Source of the DNA: Halobacteriovorax sp. DA5
GTDB lineage: Bacteria; Bdellovibrionota; Bacteriovoracia; Bacteriovoracales; Bacteriovoracaceae
Assembly: GCF_002903145.1 (NCBI RefSeq)
Contig: NZ_PPDJ01000002.1
Span: forward strand, 620,001 to 684,000
DNA length: 64,000 nt
Direction: 5' to 3'
Shown here: one piece after another, positions 53,957-60,977 of the stretch
How the letters are laid out: every line of letters begins with the position of its first letter
Position numbering within the stretch: position 1 is the stretch's first letter
The notes under the pieces: model-generated
Seen by the model: only the letters and a program-made list of their open reading frames with translations
Database searches by the model: none
Told to the model about the DNA's origin: nothing
Translations under genes and position numbers: made by a program

Positions 53957-54235
53957 ATGCGCAGAGAAATTGAATTAAATTCCAACGGACTTGATACACT
54001 TGATGATTACTTAGTTGAGTGCGGCCGCTTATTTGATTTCCCAAGTTTCTATACGAATAATATCGACGAACTCTACGAATTTATCCAAACTTATACTGAT
54101 AAAAACTTAAGTTTATATTGGTCAAATACAAAAGATGCGCAAAATAAATTAGGCCAAGATTTCTATCGTTTAAAAGAAGTTTTTGACTTGATTAGTTCAC
54201 AATATAGCGAATTTCGATTTTATGTTAATGAGTAA
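53957..54235 (+). CDS. Barstar-like protein
   Basis: 92 residues. 'GRLFDFPSFYTNNIDELYEFI' then 'NLSLYWSNTKDAQNKLGQDFYRL' follows the barstar pattern, where the core helix (x-P-x-x-Y/W-x-x-N-x-D-x-L/W) and the strand 'LxLxW' are diagnostic. Barstar inhibits the RNase barnase with an acidic surface. Several acidic residues are present. No barnase-like gene is adjacent. It is 11 bases short of independent from the convergent lipase gene (they overlap by 11). Confidence 0.75.
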   Translation: MRREIELNSNGLDTLDDYLVECGRLFDFPSFYTNNIDELYEFIQTYTDKNLSLYWSNTKDAQNKLGQDFYRLKEVFDLISSQYSEFRFYVNE

Positions 54236-55325
54236 GATAACTCGTTTGTCCTGAATTAACTTCTATCACTGAAGTCCTATTTCCATGTGAAACAATAAGC
54301 TCAGCGCTTGTATCACCATCTATTAAATACCCTTTATAAAAGTATAGGTCATCTCTAATATGGATAAAGCTCAAACGTAAACCACGCTGAATATTATTTG
54401 AATGAACCCAAAAAGGGCCTTTTTCTTTAGTTCTTAAATAAACTGCAAACGTATTAATATCTTTTGCATAATTAATTTTTACTTTCTGATTACCTAGAAA
54501 TTCTTTTTCAAAAATCGCCAAACTTGAGTTTTCACAACGAGCAGGTGAAATAAGACAGTACTTTGATACAAGGGTTGTAGCAGGTGTTCCAAAAAGGCGA
54601 AATCTTAAATGAACACCGTCGATATTATAATGAGTCGAAGCCTCTTGTTCATTTTTTATATTTGGATTTGAACTAAAAGGGGCCACGGCAAAATCCCCTT
54701 CAATATCAAATATACTCGGTGCCAGCGTCGCTGAAATCGTGACAAAGTTTTTATCAGAAATAATATCCTTAAAATGAGAACTCTTGAAGAACTCCAATGT
54801 TTCAACAACTTTCTTAGAGCCAATTTTCATATTTTTTAATTCTTTCTTACCAAGAATTGGCAACACAAATGTCCCTAAGGAATAGCCTAGGTTTGCAATA
54901 ATCGCTCCATAATAAGGTGTCGCCATTGTCATGATATTCTTTACTCGATGACGAATCGGATCTTGGGCCTCATCCATACTCTTAAGCCAAAACATCGTAA
55001 TAAGGCCACCTTGGGAGTGGGCAACGATTGTAATTTTTGAATTACTATGTTCAAAATTCTTATGCATGTAGGAATCAAAACTTTGGATAAAGTCTTCAAG
55101 ATTTAATTTATTATTTCCTGTGTCGTATTCAAAAAAATGAGAGTTGATACACTCATTGGGGTGATATTTTTTTAAGTACTCGGCCCAATGGCCAAAAGCA
55201 CCCTTATTGCTTGCGATCCCATGGATAAAGACCACATCGTGACTTTTATGAGAGTCACTAGTGCTACAAGTAGCACTAGCACTAATTGAAAATAGAAATA
55301 AAAAAGATAATACTAAAAATCTCAA
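54225..55325 (-). CDS. Exported alpha/beta-hydrolase lipase/esterase
   Basis: About 366 residues. Signal peptide 'LRFLVLSFLFLFSISASA', then 'VVFIHGIASNKGAFGHWAEYL' (oxyanion hole) and the elbow 'TIVAHSQGGLITMFWLKSM' (A-H-S-Q-G-G). The Asp and His are in the second half (a 'DGVHLRFRLF' His is plausible). I chose TTG 55325 with GGAG 4 bases before it, only one base beyond the upstream stop; the longest frame starts at 55361. Function: extracellular lipid or ester hydrolysis. It is in an operon with the papain-like gene. Confidence 0.8.
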   Translation of the reverse strand: MRFLVLSFLFLFSISASATCSTSDSHKSHDVVFIHGIASNKGAFGHWAEYLKKYHPNECINSHFFEYDTGNNKLNLEDFIQSFDSYMHKNFEHSNSKITIVAHSQGGLITMFWLKSMDEAQDPIRHRVKNIMTMATPYYGAIIANLGYSLGTFVLPILGKKELKNMKIGSKKVVETLEFFKSSHFKDIISDKNFVTISATLAPSIFDIEGDFAVAPFSSNPNIKNEQEASTHYNIDGVHLRFRLFGTPATTLVSKYCLISPARCENSSLAIFEKEFLGNQKVKINYAKDINTFAVYLRTKEKGPFWVHSNNIQRGLRLSFIHIRDDLYFYKGYLIDGDTSAELIVSHGNRTSVIEVNSGQTSYLTH

Positions 55326-55326
55326 T

Positions 55327-56442
55327 TTACTCCATACCTTCTGGGTAGATCTGAATTGCATGATTTAGAGTCGTTTGTACCCAAGCATATTCTCTTGCAA
55401 TAAGTGGTGCATTTAAGAAATCTTCTTCACCTTCTTTCACAAGATCATAGTCATATTTTGGCATATTTTCATTTGGATAAATTGAATCACGAACGTAGAA
55501 TACACCTTTCGAAGCGCATCCAACTTCCTCGTAACGTTTTTGAACAGCATCTCCCTTTTCCATCACTTTTTCAGCATTGGCCAAGTACTTAGCACGCCAA
55601 GAATCAGATTTTGTTTTCTCGGCCTTCTCTAACCAGTAGTCACGCTTCTCTTCCATAAAAGGTTTAAAAGATGAAACAAATGGACATCCCTTTGTATCAG
55701 CATTGTCATTGTAGCCAAAAATATAATTAGCGTGCCAGAAACCCTTATGGTTATAAATGACAAGAACTGGAGCATTTCTTTTATGAAGAGCTTTTTTAAT
55801 TCTTTCAACAATATCTGCTGGAGCTTTTGCAACAGACCACTGGTCTTTATCAGCATCAACATGAAGGACTTCTCTTTTAAACTTTGGAAGCTTGTACTCA
55901 ACAGCATTTTTCCCAATAGTATCTGTTAAATCAATCCAATTAAATTGTGTCCCATAAGATCCATCTTCATCATTTGCATCTGTTACAACACGCTTGCCAT
56001 CAACTTTCTTAAAGTTACCTTTTGTAAAACGGTAATCCTTATTTGAGAACATCACAGAACTTTTATTAATTCTTCTGATATTATCCGTTCTCCAGTTATC
56101 AATTTCGTCTTGATTAGTTTTATTAGTCTTTAAAGACATATAGTAACGTTCAGCAAAATCAACTTTATTATCACCTTCAAGATTATTTAGGCGGTTGTAC
56201 CACCACTCAACAACACCAGTATGTGACATATATAGACATGAGCCAGCATCCTCTTGTGAAGGTGCAGCAACAACATATTTCATTAATTCGTTAAAACCAC
56301 CAGCAGTCACTTCATCTTCAATGAAAGAATTAGGATTAATTGTACCTACATAATCCTTTGGAAGTGATTGATAAGTTGAGATTTCGGCCTGAGCTGACAA
56401 TGTAGAAATGGCCGCAGCAATTGCGAGTAAAGTTTTAAACAT
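55327..56442 (-). CDS. Exported papain-like cysteine peptidase
   Basis: 371 residues from ATG 56442 (AGAGGGAA 4 bases upstream; the open frame extends to 56544). Signal peptide to ~18 (STLSAQA). 'EDAGSCLYMSHTGVVEWW' resembles the C1 active-site Gln...GSC-W block, with the nucleophile Cys near 84, and 'KGFWHANYIFGYND' the His strand. The middle is rich in Asn/Lys/Asp. The family assignment is by motif only. It is followed by the lipase gene one base later. Conventional propeptide is not clear. Confidence 0.7.
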   Translation of the reverse strand: MFKTLLAIAAAISTLSAQAEISTYQSLPKDYVGTINPNSFIEDEVTAGGFNELMKYVVAAPSQEDAGSCLYMSHTGVVEWWYNRLNNLEGDNKVDFAERYYMSLKTNKTNQDEIDNWRTDNIRRINKSSVMFSNKDYRFTKGNFKKVDGKRVVTDANDEDGSYGTQFNWIDLTDTIGKNAVEYKLPKFKREVLHVDADKDQWSVAKAPADIVERIKKALHKRNAPVLVIYNHKGFWHANYIFGYNDNADTKGCPFVSSFKPFMEEKRDYWLEKAEKTKSDSWRAKYLANAEKVMEKGDAVQKRYEEVGCASKGVFYVRDSIYPNENMPKYDYDLVKEGEEDFLNAPLIAREYAWVQTTLNHAIQIYPEGME

Positions 56443-56607
56443 ATTCCCTCTTTTAAATTTAACTTTTTTCATGTGTGAAGAGTGAAATGCTAGCAAACTT
56501 GAATCATAATCACAAAAATTAAGACGAAATGAAGCGATGCGCATGCATTAGCTGCGCATCAAGTATTGAATATTTTGTTTTAATATTTTTTAATCGTTTG
56601 CTTGCTA

Positions 56608-56748
56608 CTATGAAAGATAAATAACAACGGATGCACCAATAGCAGTGACCGCTATAAGAATCCAAGTGTTCATAGCAGAGCTTCTCTTCACTTCTTTACG
56701 ATTCGTTACATACTTCTTATTGCGTTTATTCTTATTAGACTTACCCAT
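56608..56748 (-). CDS. 46-residue basic membrane protein
   Basis: A 46-residue ORF with start ATG 56748 and GGAGG 7 bases upstream. The first half is basic (MGKSNKNKRNKKYVTNRKE) and the second is one membrane helix (TWILIAVTAIGASVVIYLS). The good site and sharp topology support a real gene. It lies in a gap otherwise without genes between the papain-like gene and fliL. Function unknown. Confidence 0.55.
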   Translation of the reverse strand: MGKSNKNKRNKKYVTNRKEVKRSSAMNTWILIAVTAIGASVVIYLS

Positions 56749-56909
56749 TACATCCTCCATAAATAATCACAGGCAAAGTATTTTATACAAATTTTATAGC
56801 GTTAGCATAGACCGAGTGCTCCACTCGGAGAACAACACTTTAAAAAAGTATTTTCTACCTAGCGACAAAGCGAGTTAAATCACCAAAATAACTATGATAT
56901 TATAGTTCT

Positions 56910-57380
56910 ATGACGGGAAGAAAATTACTTGATCAACTTATTATTGCATTCTTGCTACTGACAACGATGGCCACAGTTGGCGTCTTCGTTTACACCAATG
57001 TTATCTACAAAAAAGAGCTACCAAATAGTGCTACAGAAATGCAGGCGCTTAAAGATGACTTCAAACAAATCAATTTCCCAACAACTTATGTTCTAGATAA
57101 GATTACAGTCAACCTAGACTCGGCAACTCGCCGTCTTAGATTTCTTGATGTACAAATCAACCTTGTCCTCTTCACTCAAGACGACTCTCAAATACTCGAT
57201 ACGATCAAACCACAAATTTATGACATCATTATTGATGTCGCAGCATCAATTGAACCTGATGAGCTAAACTCTCTTTCAGGGAAATTAATCTTTGAAGGAC
57301 GAATCAAAAAACGTATCAATCAATTAGCAAAAAAGAGCGTCGTTAAAGAAGTATTTTATTCAAAATTCGTTGTTCAATAA
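56910..57380 (+). CDS. fliL: Flagellar basal-body-associated protein FliL-like
   Basis: 156 residues. A single membrane helix (about 8-30) then a periplasmic domain with 'RRLRFLDVQINLVLFTQDD' and 'IEPDELNSLSGKLIFEGRIKKRINQ', which is typical FliL, and 'VVKEVFYSKFVVQ' at the end. FliL sits at the stator and helps motor function. It is not flanked by other flagellar genes here, but shows that the organism is flagellated. Confidence 0.88.
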   Translation: MTGRKLLDQLIIAFLLLTTMATVGVFVYTNVIYKKELPNSATEMQALKDDFKQINFPTTYVLDKITVNLDSATRRLRFLDVQINLVLFTQDDSQILDTIKPQIYDIIIDVAASIEPDELNSLSGKLIFEGRIKKRINQLAKKSVVKEVFYSKFVVQ

Positions 57381-57479
57381 CCACGAATTATATTTCTATG
57401 CTATAGTGTAAAAATCATGAATCTATAATCACTTAGAAATCCATTTCTTTATTTCAATCTATTAACCGAGGTGATTATC

Positions 57480-57500
57480 GTGAACACTTCTCACATTTAA
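57480..57500 (+). other. Possible short leader ORF
   Basis: GTG AAC ACT TCT CAC ATT TAA reads as a six-codon peptide with a near-perfect site GAGGTGAT 4 bases upstream. It lies in a gap before 57545. It may be a leader peptide or chance. Confidence 0.3.
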
Positions 57501-57544
57501 AATTCATTTTTTTCATTCACAAAATTTTAAATTGAGAGGTCTCC

Positions 57545-57823
57545 ATGCGATCTTATCTACTACTATTCTACCTAGGATTAGGACTTCCTGCATTTGAAGT
57601 ACGATTTCTAGCGAGAAGAAAAAGTATCGAAAATGTTTCAACAGAATATGACTTAGCTGAACGTAAGCAAAAACTTAAAAAGAAAACACGACTTTATAAG
57701 AAAGGTAAACGTCGAAATAAACAACACTACCGTCAAAAGCATTTTGCGCTTAAAGGCAGCCATTCGAAGGATGCACGTTATAGTAATGGAAATAAATTAA
57801 GAAGAATGTTTATTAATATGTAG
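57545..57823 (+). CDS. Small basic hypothetical protein
   Basis: 92 residues. A hydrophobic N-terminal stretch of ~18 residues (YLLLFYLGLGLPAFEV) and then a very basic region (KLKKKTRLYKKGKRRNKQHYR). GAGAGG precedes the ATG. The N-terminus could be a signal or anchor. No family is recognised. A hairpin follows its stop. Confidence 0.6.
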   Translation: MRSYLLLFYLGLGLPAFEVRFLARRKSIENVSTEYDLAERKQKLKKKTRLYKKGKRRNKQHYRQKHFALKGSHSKDARYSNGNKLRRMFINM

Positions 57824-57837
57824 CTCTAAAATGTTAT

Positions 57838-57862
57838 AAGGCCCGCGAGGGAAGCGGGCCTT
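57838..57862. terminator. G+C-rich hairpin, probable terminator
   Basis: AAGGCCCGC / GCGGGCCTT with a 7-base loop GAGGGAA. The following T-tract is short (TT), so it may be weak or an mRNA 3' hairpin. It lies between convergent genes. Confidence 0.65.
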
Positions 57863-57903
57863 AAGACAACAACACATGGGAATTTAAAAAAGGAATTTTT
57901 AAA

Positions 57904-58326
57904 TTACTCGCAACGGCCTTCATTTACATAAATGGCCTTTGCACGATATAGTTCACACGAATTTGGAAAGCTAATAAACGCATCACCGTCGATACCGCTA
58001 ATGGCACCACAAACAGGAGCAAAGATTTCAGGGCATACGTTAAGCTGTCTAGGCTCATCTACCCAATTCTTACAGTTAAGAACTGCTTCAAGCTTGTACT
58101 TACCTAGTCCAGCTTGCTTAAGAGCAAATTGTCCATCTTCACAGCTTTGAGCTTCAAAGTACTCATTTACTAATTCGATTTCTTCATTTTGCTCAGTGAT
58201 AATAACTTTGAAGATTCTTCCTCTAAATGATTGAGAATCAATAAGATCACCATTAAGAATAATTTCTTTTGCACTTACATTCATTGCTAATACTGCAAGA
58301 AAAATAATTGAAACTAATTTACTCAT
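57904..58326 (-). CDS. Secreted protein with Kazal-like domain
   Basis: 140 residues. Signal peptide ending NVSA. The C-terminal ~45 residues read 'CPEIFAPVCGAISG', 'FPNSCELYRAKAIYVNEGRCE', matching the Kazal pattern C-x-x-x-x-x-PVCG...N-x-C...GxC. Kazal domains inhibit serine proteases. An N-terminal beta-rich domain precedes it. Given exported proteases in the window, a protective role is possible but not shown. AGGATTATG start region is weak. Confidence 0.7.
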   Translation of the reverse strand: MSKLVSIIFLAVLAMNVSAKEIILNGDLIDSQSFRGRIFKVIITEQNEEIELVNEYFEAQSCEDGQFALKQAGLGKYKLEAVLNCKNWVDEPRQLNVCPEIFAPVCGAISGIDGDAFISFPNSCELYRAKAIYVNEGRCE

Positions 58327-58483
58327 AATCCTACTCCCTAAACCTTCTAAAAAAATTCAAAGTCTTATCTTGTGAAAGGAGTTATAGAACAAAGAATAAA
58401 TTAGTAGAAATTATATATAATAATCATTATCCATAATTATATGTTATACTTGATCCTATAGAACCACCTAAGGTACTGAAATT

Positions 58484-59386
58484 ATGAACATAGACTATAT
58501 TTCTATTCCTACACTGCGTGTTTTCATCGAAGTTTATGAGACAATGAATATGTCTCAAACAGCAAAAAATCTTGCGATGACCCAACCTGGGGTGTCTCAG
58601 CACATCAAATCCCTTGAGGGACTACTGCAAATCTCCCTTTTTGATCGTATCAATAAGAAGGTCTTACCAACGGAGCAGGCCCACAGGCTCTATACGGAGT
58701 GTCGCCAAATTCTTGAGAATCTTGAGAGCGCCCTCGCAGACGTTTCGGCCAAAAAGAATGTTTTAAAAGGTACTTTACATATTGGGATGCCAATTGAATT
58801 TGGTAATAATAGACTTATTCCAATCATTGCTGAATGGCTTAAATTGCATCCTGAAGTCTCCTTGCAAATTAACTATGACCACGCCGCTAGACAAAGCCAG
58901 CTTCTTTTAAATGGTGGCCTAGACTTTGCAATCACAGATAGTTTCAACTTTCCAAAACAAATTGCGACACGAAACCTATCAAGTGAAAGACTTATTCTTT
59001 GCTGCTCAAAAGAGTATGCGAGCTCTCATGGCCTAAGCGAGAATACGAAATTTAAAAAGGCCGATGAATTAGACTTTATTGCTTACCTAGAAGGCTCACC
59101 TGTTATCACAAGCTGGTTTAAATACCACCTTAATAAGAACTTTAATAAACATCCAAAAGCGCAATTAATGGACGTTCAAGGTGTTCTGCGCCTAACTCTT
59201 GCGGGAGTAGGAATTTCTGTTCTTCCCCTACACGTTATTGAACGCTCAGATAATAAATCAAAGCTCATGCTCTTTAAGGGAACAAAAGATCACATGATTA
59301 ACGAGCTAAACCTTGCCTTTTTAAATGCTAGAAAATTAGGGCCAGTGGCCTCAAGTTTGTTTGAATTCTTAACGGAGAATATTTAG
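58484..59386 (+). CDS. LysR-family transcriptional regulator
   Basis: 300 residues. N-terminal wHTH 'LRVFIEVYETMNMSQTAKNLAMTQPGVSQHIKSLEG' is standard LysR, then an effector domain of two Rossmann lobes ('TLHIGMPIEFGNNRLIP', 'LDFAITDS', 'GVGISVLPLHVI'). It would bind a small-molecule inducer and activate a target, often a divergent gene. The upstream 150 bases to the Kazal-like gene are divergent, so that gene is a candidate target. A terminator-like hairpin follows. Confidence 0.93.
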   Translation: MNIDYISIPTLRVFIEVYETMNMSQTAKNLAMTQPGVSQHIKSLEGLLQISLFDRINKKVLPTEQAHRLYTECRQILENLESALADVSAKKNVLKGTLHIGMPIEFGNNRLIPIIAEWLKLHPEVSLQINYDHAARQSQLLLNGGLDFAITDSFNFPKQIATRNLSSERLILCCSKEYASSHGLSENTKFKKADELDFIAYLEGSPVITSWFKYHLNKNFNKHPKAQLMDVQGVLRLTLAGVGISVLPLHVIERSDNKSKLMLFKGTKDHMINELNLAFLNARKLGPVASSLFEFLTENI

Positions 59387-59390
59387 GAAT

Positions 59391-59416
59391 AAAAAAGGCC
59401 GCTAAAAAGCGGCCTT
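59391..59416 (-). terminator. Rho-independent terminator
   Basis: AAGGCCGC / GCGGCCTT with loop TAAAAA; six A before the stem give a T-tract on the minus strand. It ends the small minus-strand gene 59440-59616 and may also serve the LysR gene. Confidence 0.85.
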
Positions 59417-59439
59417 GATATAAAAAATTTTGGTTTGAA

Positions 59440-59616
59440 TTATTGATTCATTCCTGGAGCTGTAGACTCGTCAGTAGTCGTAACGTTTGACTCTTCGTCT
59501 TTTAATCCATTTAGGTATTCTTCAACCTGAGCCTTAGTTACTTTACCCTCAGCGATAAGCTTATCTCTTAATCTTAGGTCTAAAATTTTCTCTTGTAACG
59601 CTCTTGAAAGTCTCAT
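59440..59616 (-). CDS. 58-residue acidic hypothetical protein
   Basis: 58 residues. Start ATG 59616 with AAGGAAA 5 bases upstream. 'RLSRALQEKILDLRLRDKLI' begins a helix, then 'GKVTKAQVEEYLNGLKDE' and a Ser/Thr/Asp tail. The Shine-Dalgarno site, a terminator right after it and coherent composition support a real gene. Similar short helical proteins accompany other genes in this lineage; no family is named. Confidence 0.65.
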   Translation of the reverse strand: MRLSRALQEKILDLRLRDKLIAEGKVTKAQVEEYLNGLKDEESNVTTTDESTAPGMNQ

Positions 59617-59726
59617 TGAATTTCCTTATTTAAAAAATTAACGATTGATATATTTATAATAATGTAGCTTTATATCATGTGTTATTTGCTTTGGAAACCC
59701 CTAAAAATATCAGGGACTTAAAAAGC

Positions 59727-60470
59727 TTATTGCCAAAACCTTGGTTCATCTGGATTTGGACGCTCCTCATCATCAACTAATCTTAGGTGACTTTTCTTTT
59801 TCTTGCTTGTCGATTTCCCACCTTGCTTAGTTGCAATACGAGAGCCTTGAGAGCGTACGTAATGACCTAGGGCCCTAAAACCTAAAACAAATACAGCACC
59901 GAAAATCATAGAAGCAATATTTGCAAAGGCCTGTGCACCACCTGGAGTGAAAAAGCCTTGGTACACATTCATCCCCGCAAGGATTAAACAGAAGTACTTG
60001 GCCTTTACCGGAATGATCATAAAGAATTGAAAAATACGATCAGGGTAAATACAGGCGTAACTCACACACATTGCTGATGATAAGAATGCCATTCCATGAA
60101 ATGGATAATTTATCGTTGCACCACCCATAAAGAGTGCAAAAATAGTGTATGCAAAAGCGTTAACAAGAGCAGCAATCACAAGATACTGTAGGTACCTCTT
60201 TGCTCCCCAACGCATCTCAAGATCACTTCCAAGAAACCAAAATAGAAGCCCTGTAAAGACAACATTAAAAAGACCAGTATTCACAAAAGGATATGTAAAT
60301 AACTTATAAATGAGACCGGCCTTTAGCGCTGAAACGTTGAGCCCTAAAGTATTAACTAATGAGATATTAAGAAATTGTGCAAAGACTGCGCTTATAAGAA
60401 AGGATGCGACAATGATCCCGATGAGATACTTGTTTACCTTTGTTAATGGCGGCAGATAAATATTTTGCAT
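59727..60470 (-). CDS. Rhomboid-like membrane protein lacking catalytic residues
   Basis: 247 residues with six hydrophobic segments and a basic C-terminal tail. 'GSDLEMRWGAKRYLQYLVIAAL' and 'IPVKAKYFCLI' match rhomboid L1/TM layout, but the GxSG serine motif is replaced by 'FHGMAFL' and no TM6 His is seen ('FANIASMIFGAVFVLGF'). It is therefore probably a pseudo-rhomboid (iRhom/Derlin-like use of the fold). It starts 10 bases after the epimerase stop, so the two are likely co-transcribed. Confidence 0.75.
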   Translation of the reverse strand: MQNIYLPPLTKVNKYLIGIIVASFLISAVFAQFLNISLVNTLGLNVSALKAGLIYKLFTYPFVNTGLFNVVFTGLLFWFLGSDLEMRWGAKRYLQYLVIAALVNAFAYTIFALFMGGATINYPFHGMAFLSSAMCVSYACIYPDRIFQFFMIIPVKAKYFCLILAGMNVYQGFFTPGGAQAFANIASMIFGAVFVLGFRALGHYVRSQGSRIATKQGGKSTSKKKKSHLRLVDDEERPNPDEPRFWQ

Positions 60471-60479
60471 TCTTTCTCC

Positions 60480-60890
60480 TTACATTTTTTGAGCAATCTC
60501 GATGAGAACTCCACCAGTTGATTTTGGATGAATAAAGTTCACTAAACAATTATTCGCTCCAGGGCGTGGCGCTTCATAGAGAAGATTATAACCTAAGTCC
60601 CTAAGCTCTTGTGACTTTTTTGCAACATCAGGAACGCGGTAACACATATGGTGAATCCCTGGACCTTTTTTCTCAAGATACTTGGCAATTGGGCCTTGAC
60701 CATCAATCGGCTCAAGTAATTCAATATGAGCATTTTCATCAATATGAGCAAAAGAAGTCGTCACTTGCTGATCTTCAACCACTTCTCGGTGGTTAAATTC
60801 TAAACCTAAGTCACGATAAATTTTTTCGGCATTATCTAGATTCTCAACTGCGATCGCAATGTGATCTAGGAAACAATCTTTATTAAACAT
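60480..60890 (-). CDS. mce: Methylmalonyl-CoA epimerase
   Basis: 136 residues in the VOC/glyoxalase fold. 'LDHIAIAVENLDNAEKIYRDLGL', 'GIHHMCYRVPDV' and 'VLIEIAQKM' give the paired βαβββ units with His/Glu metal ligands. It interconverts (R) and (S) methylmalonyl-CoA in propionate/branched-chain breakdown. No mutase gene lies in this window. Length is normal. Confidence 0.9.
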   Translation of the reverse strand: MFNKDCFLDHIAIAVENLDNAEKIYRDLGLEFNHREVVEDQQVTTSFAHIDENAHIELLEPIDGQGPIAKYLEKKGPGIHHMCYRVPDVAKKSQELRDLGYNLLYEAPRPGANNCLVNFIHPKSTGGVLIEIAQKM

Positions 60891-60977
60891 GATTTCTCCA
60901 CTTTTCTTACTTAGTAATTTTCAAGCATTATAGAAAAGTCCGAAGGCTTGAGCAACCTTACAAGTTACTATTAATAA

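Noticed and set aside
56645..56878. 77-residue plus-strand ORF
   Set aside because: It overlaps the better supported 46-residue minus-strand ORF, has no Shine-Dalgarno site and shows irregular composition.
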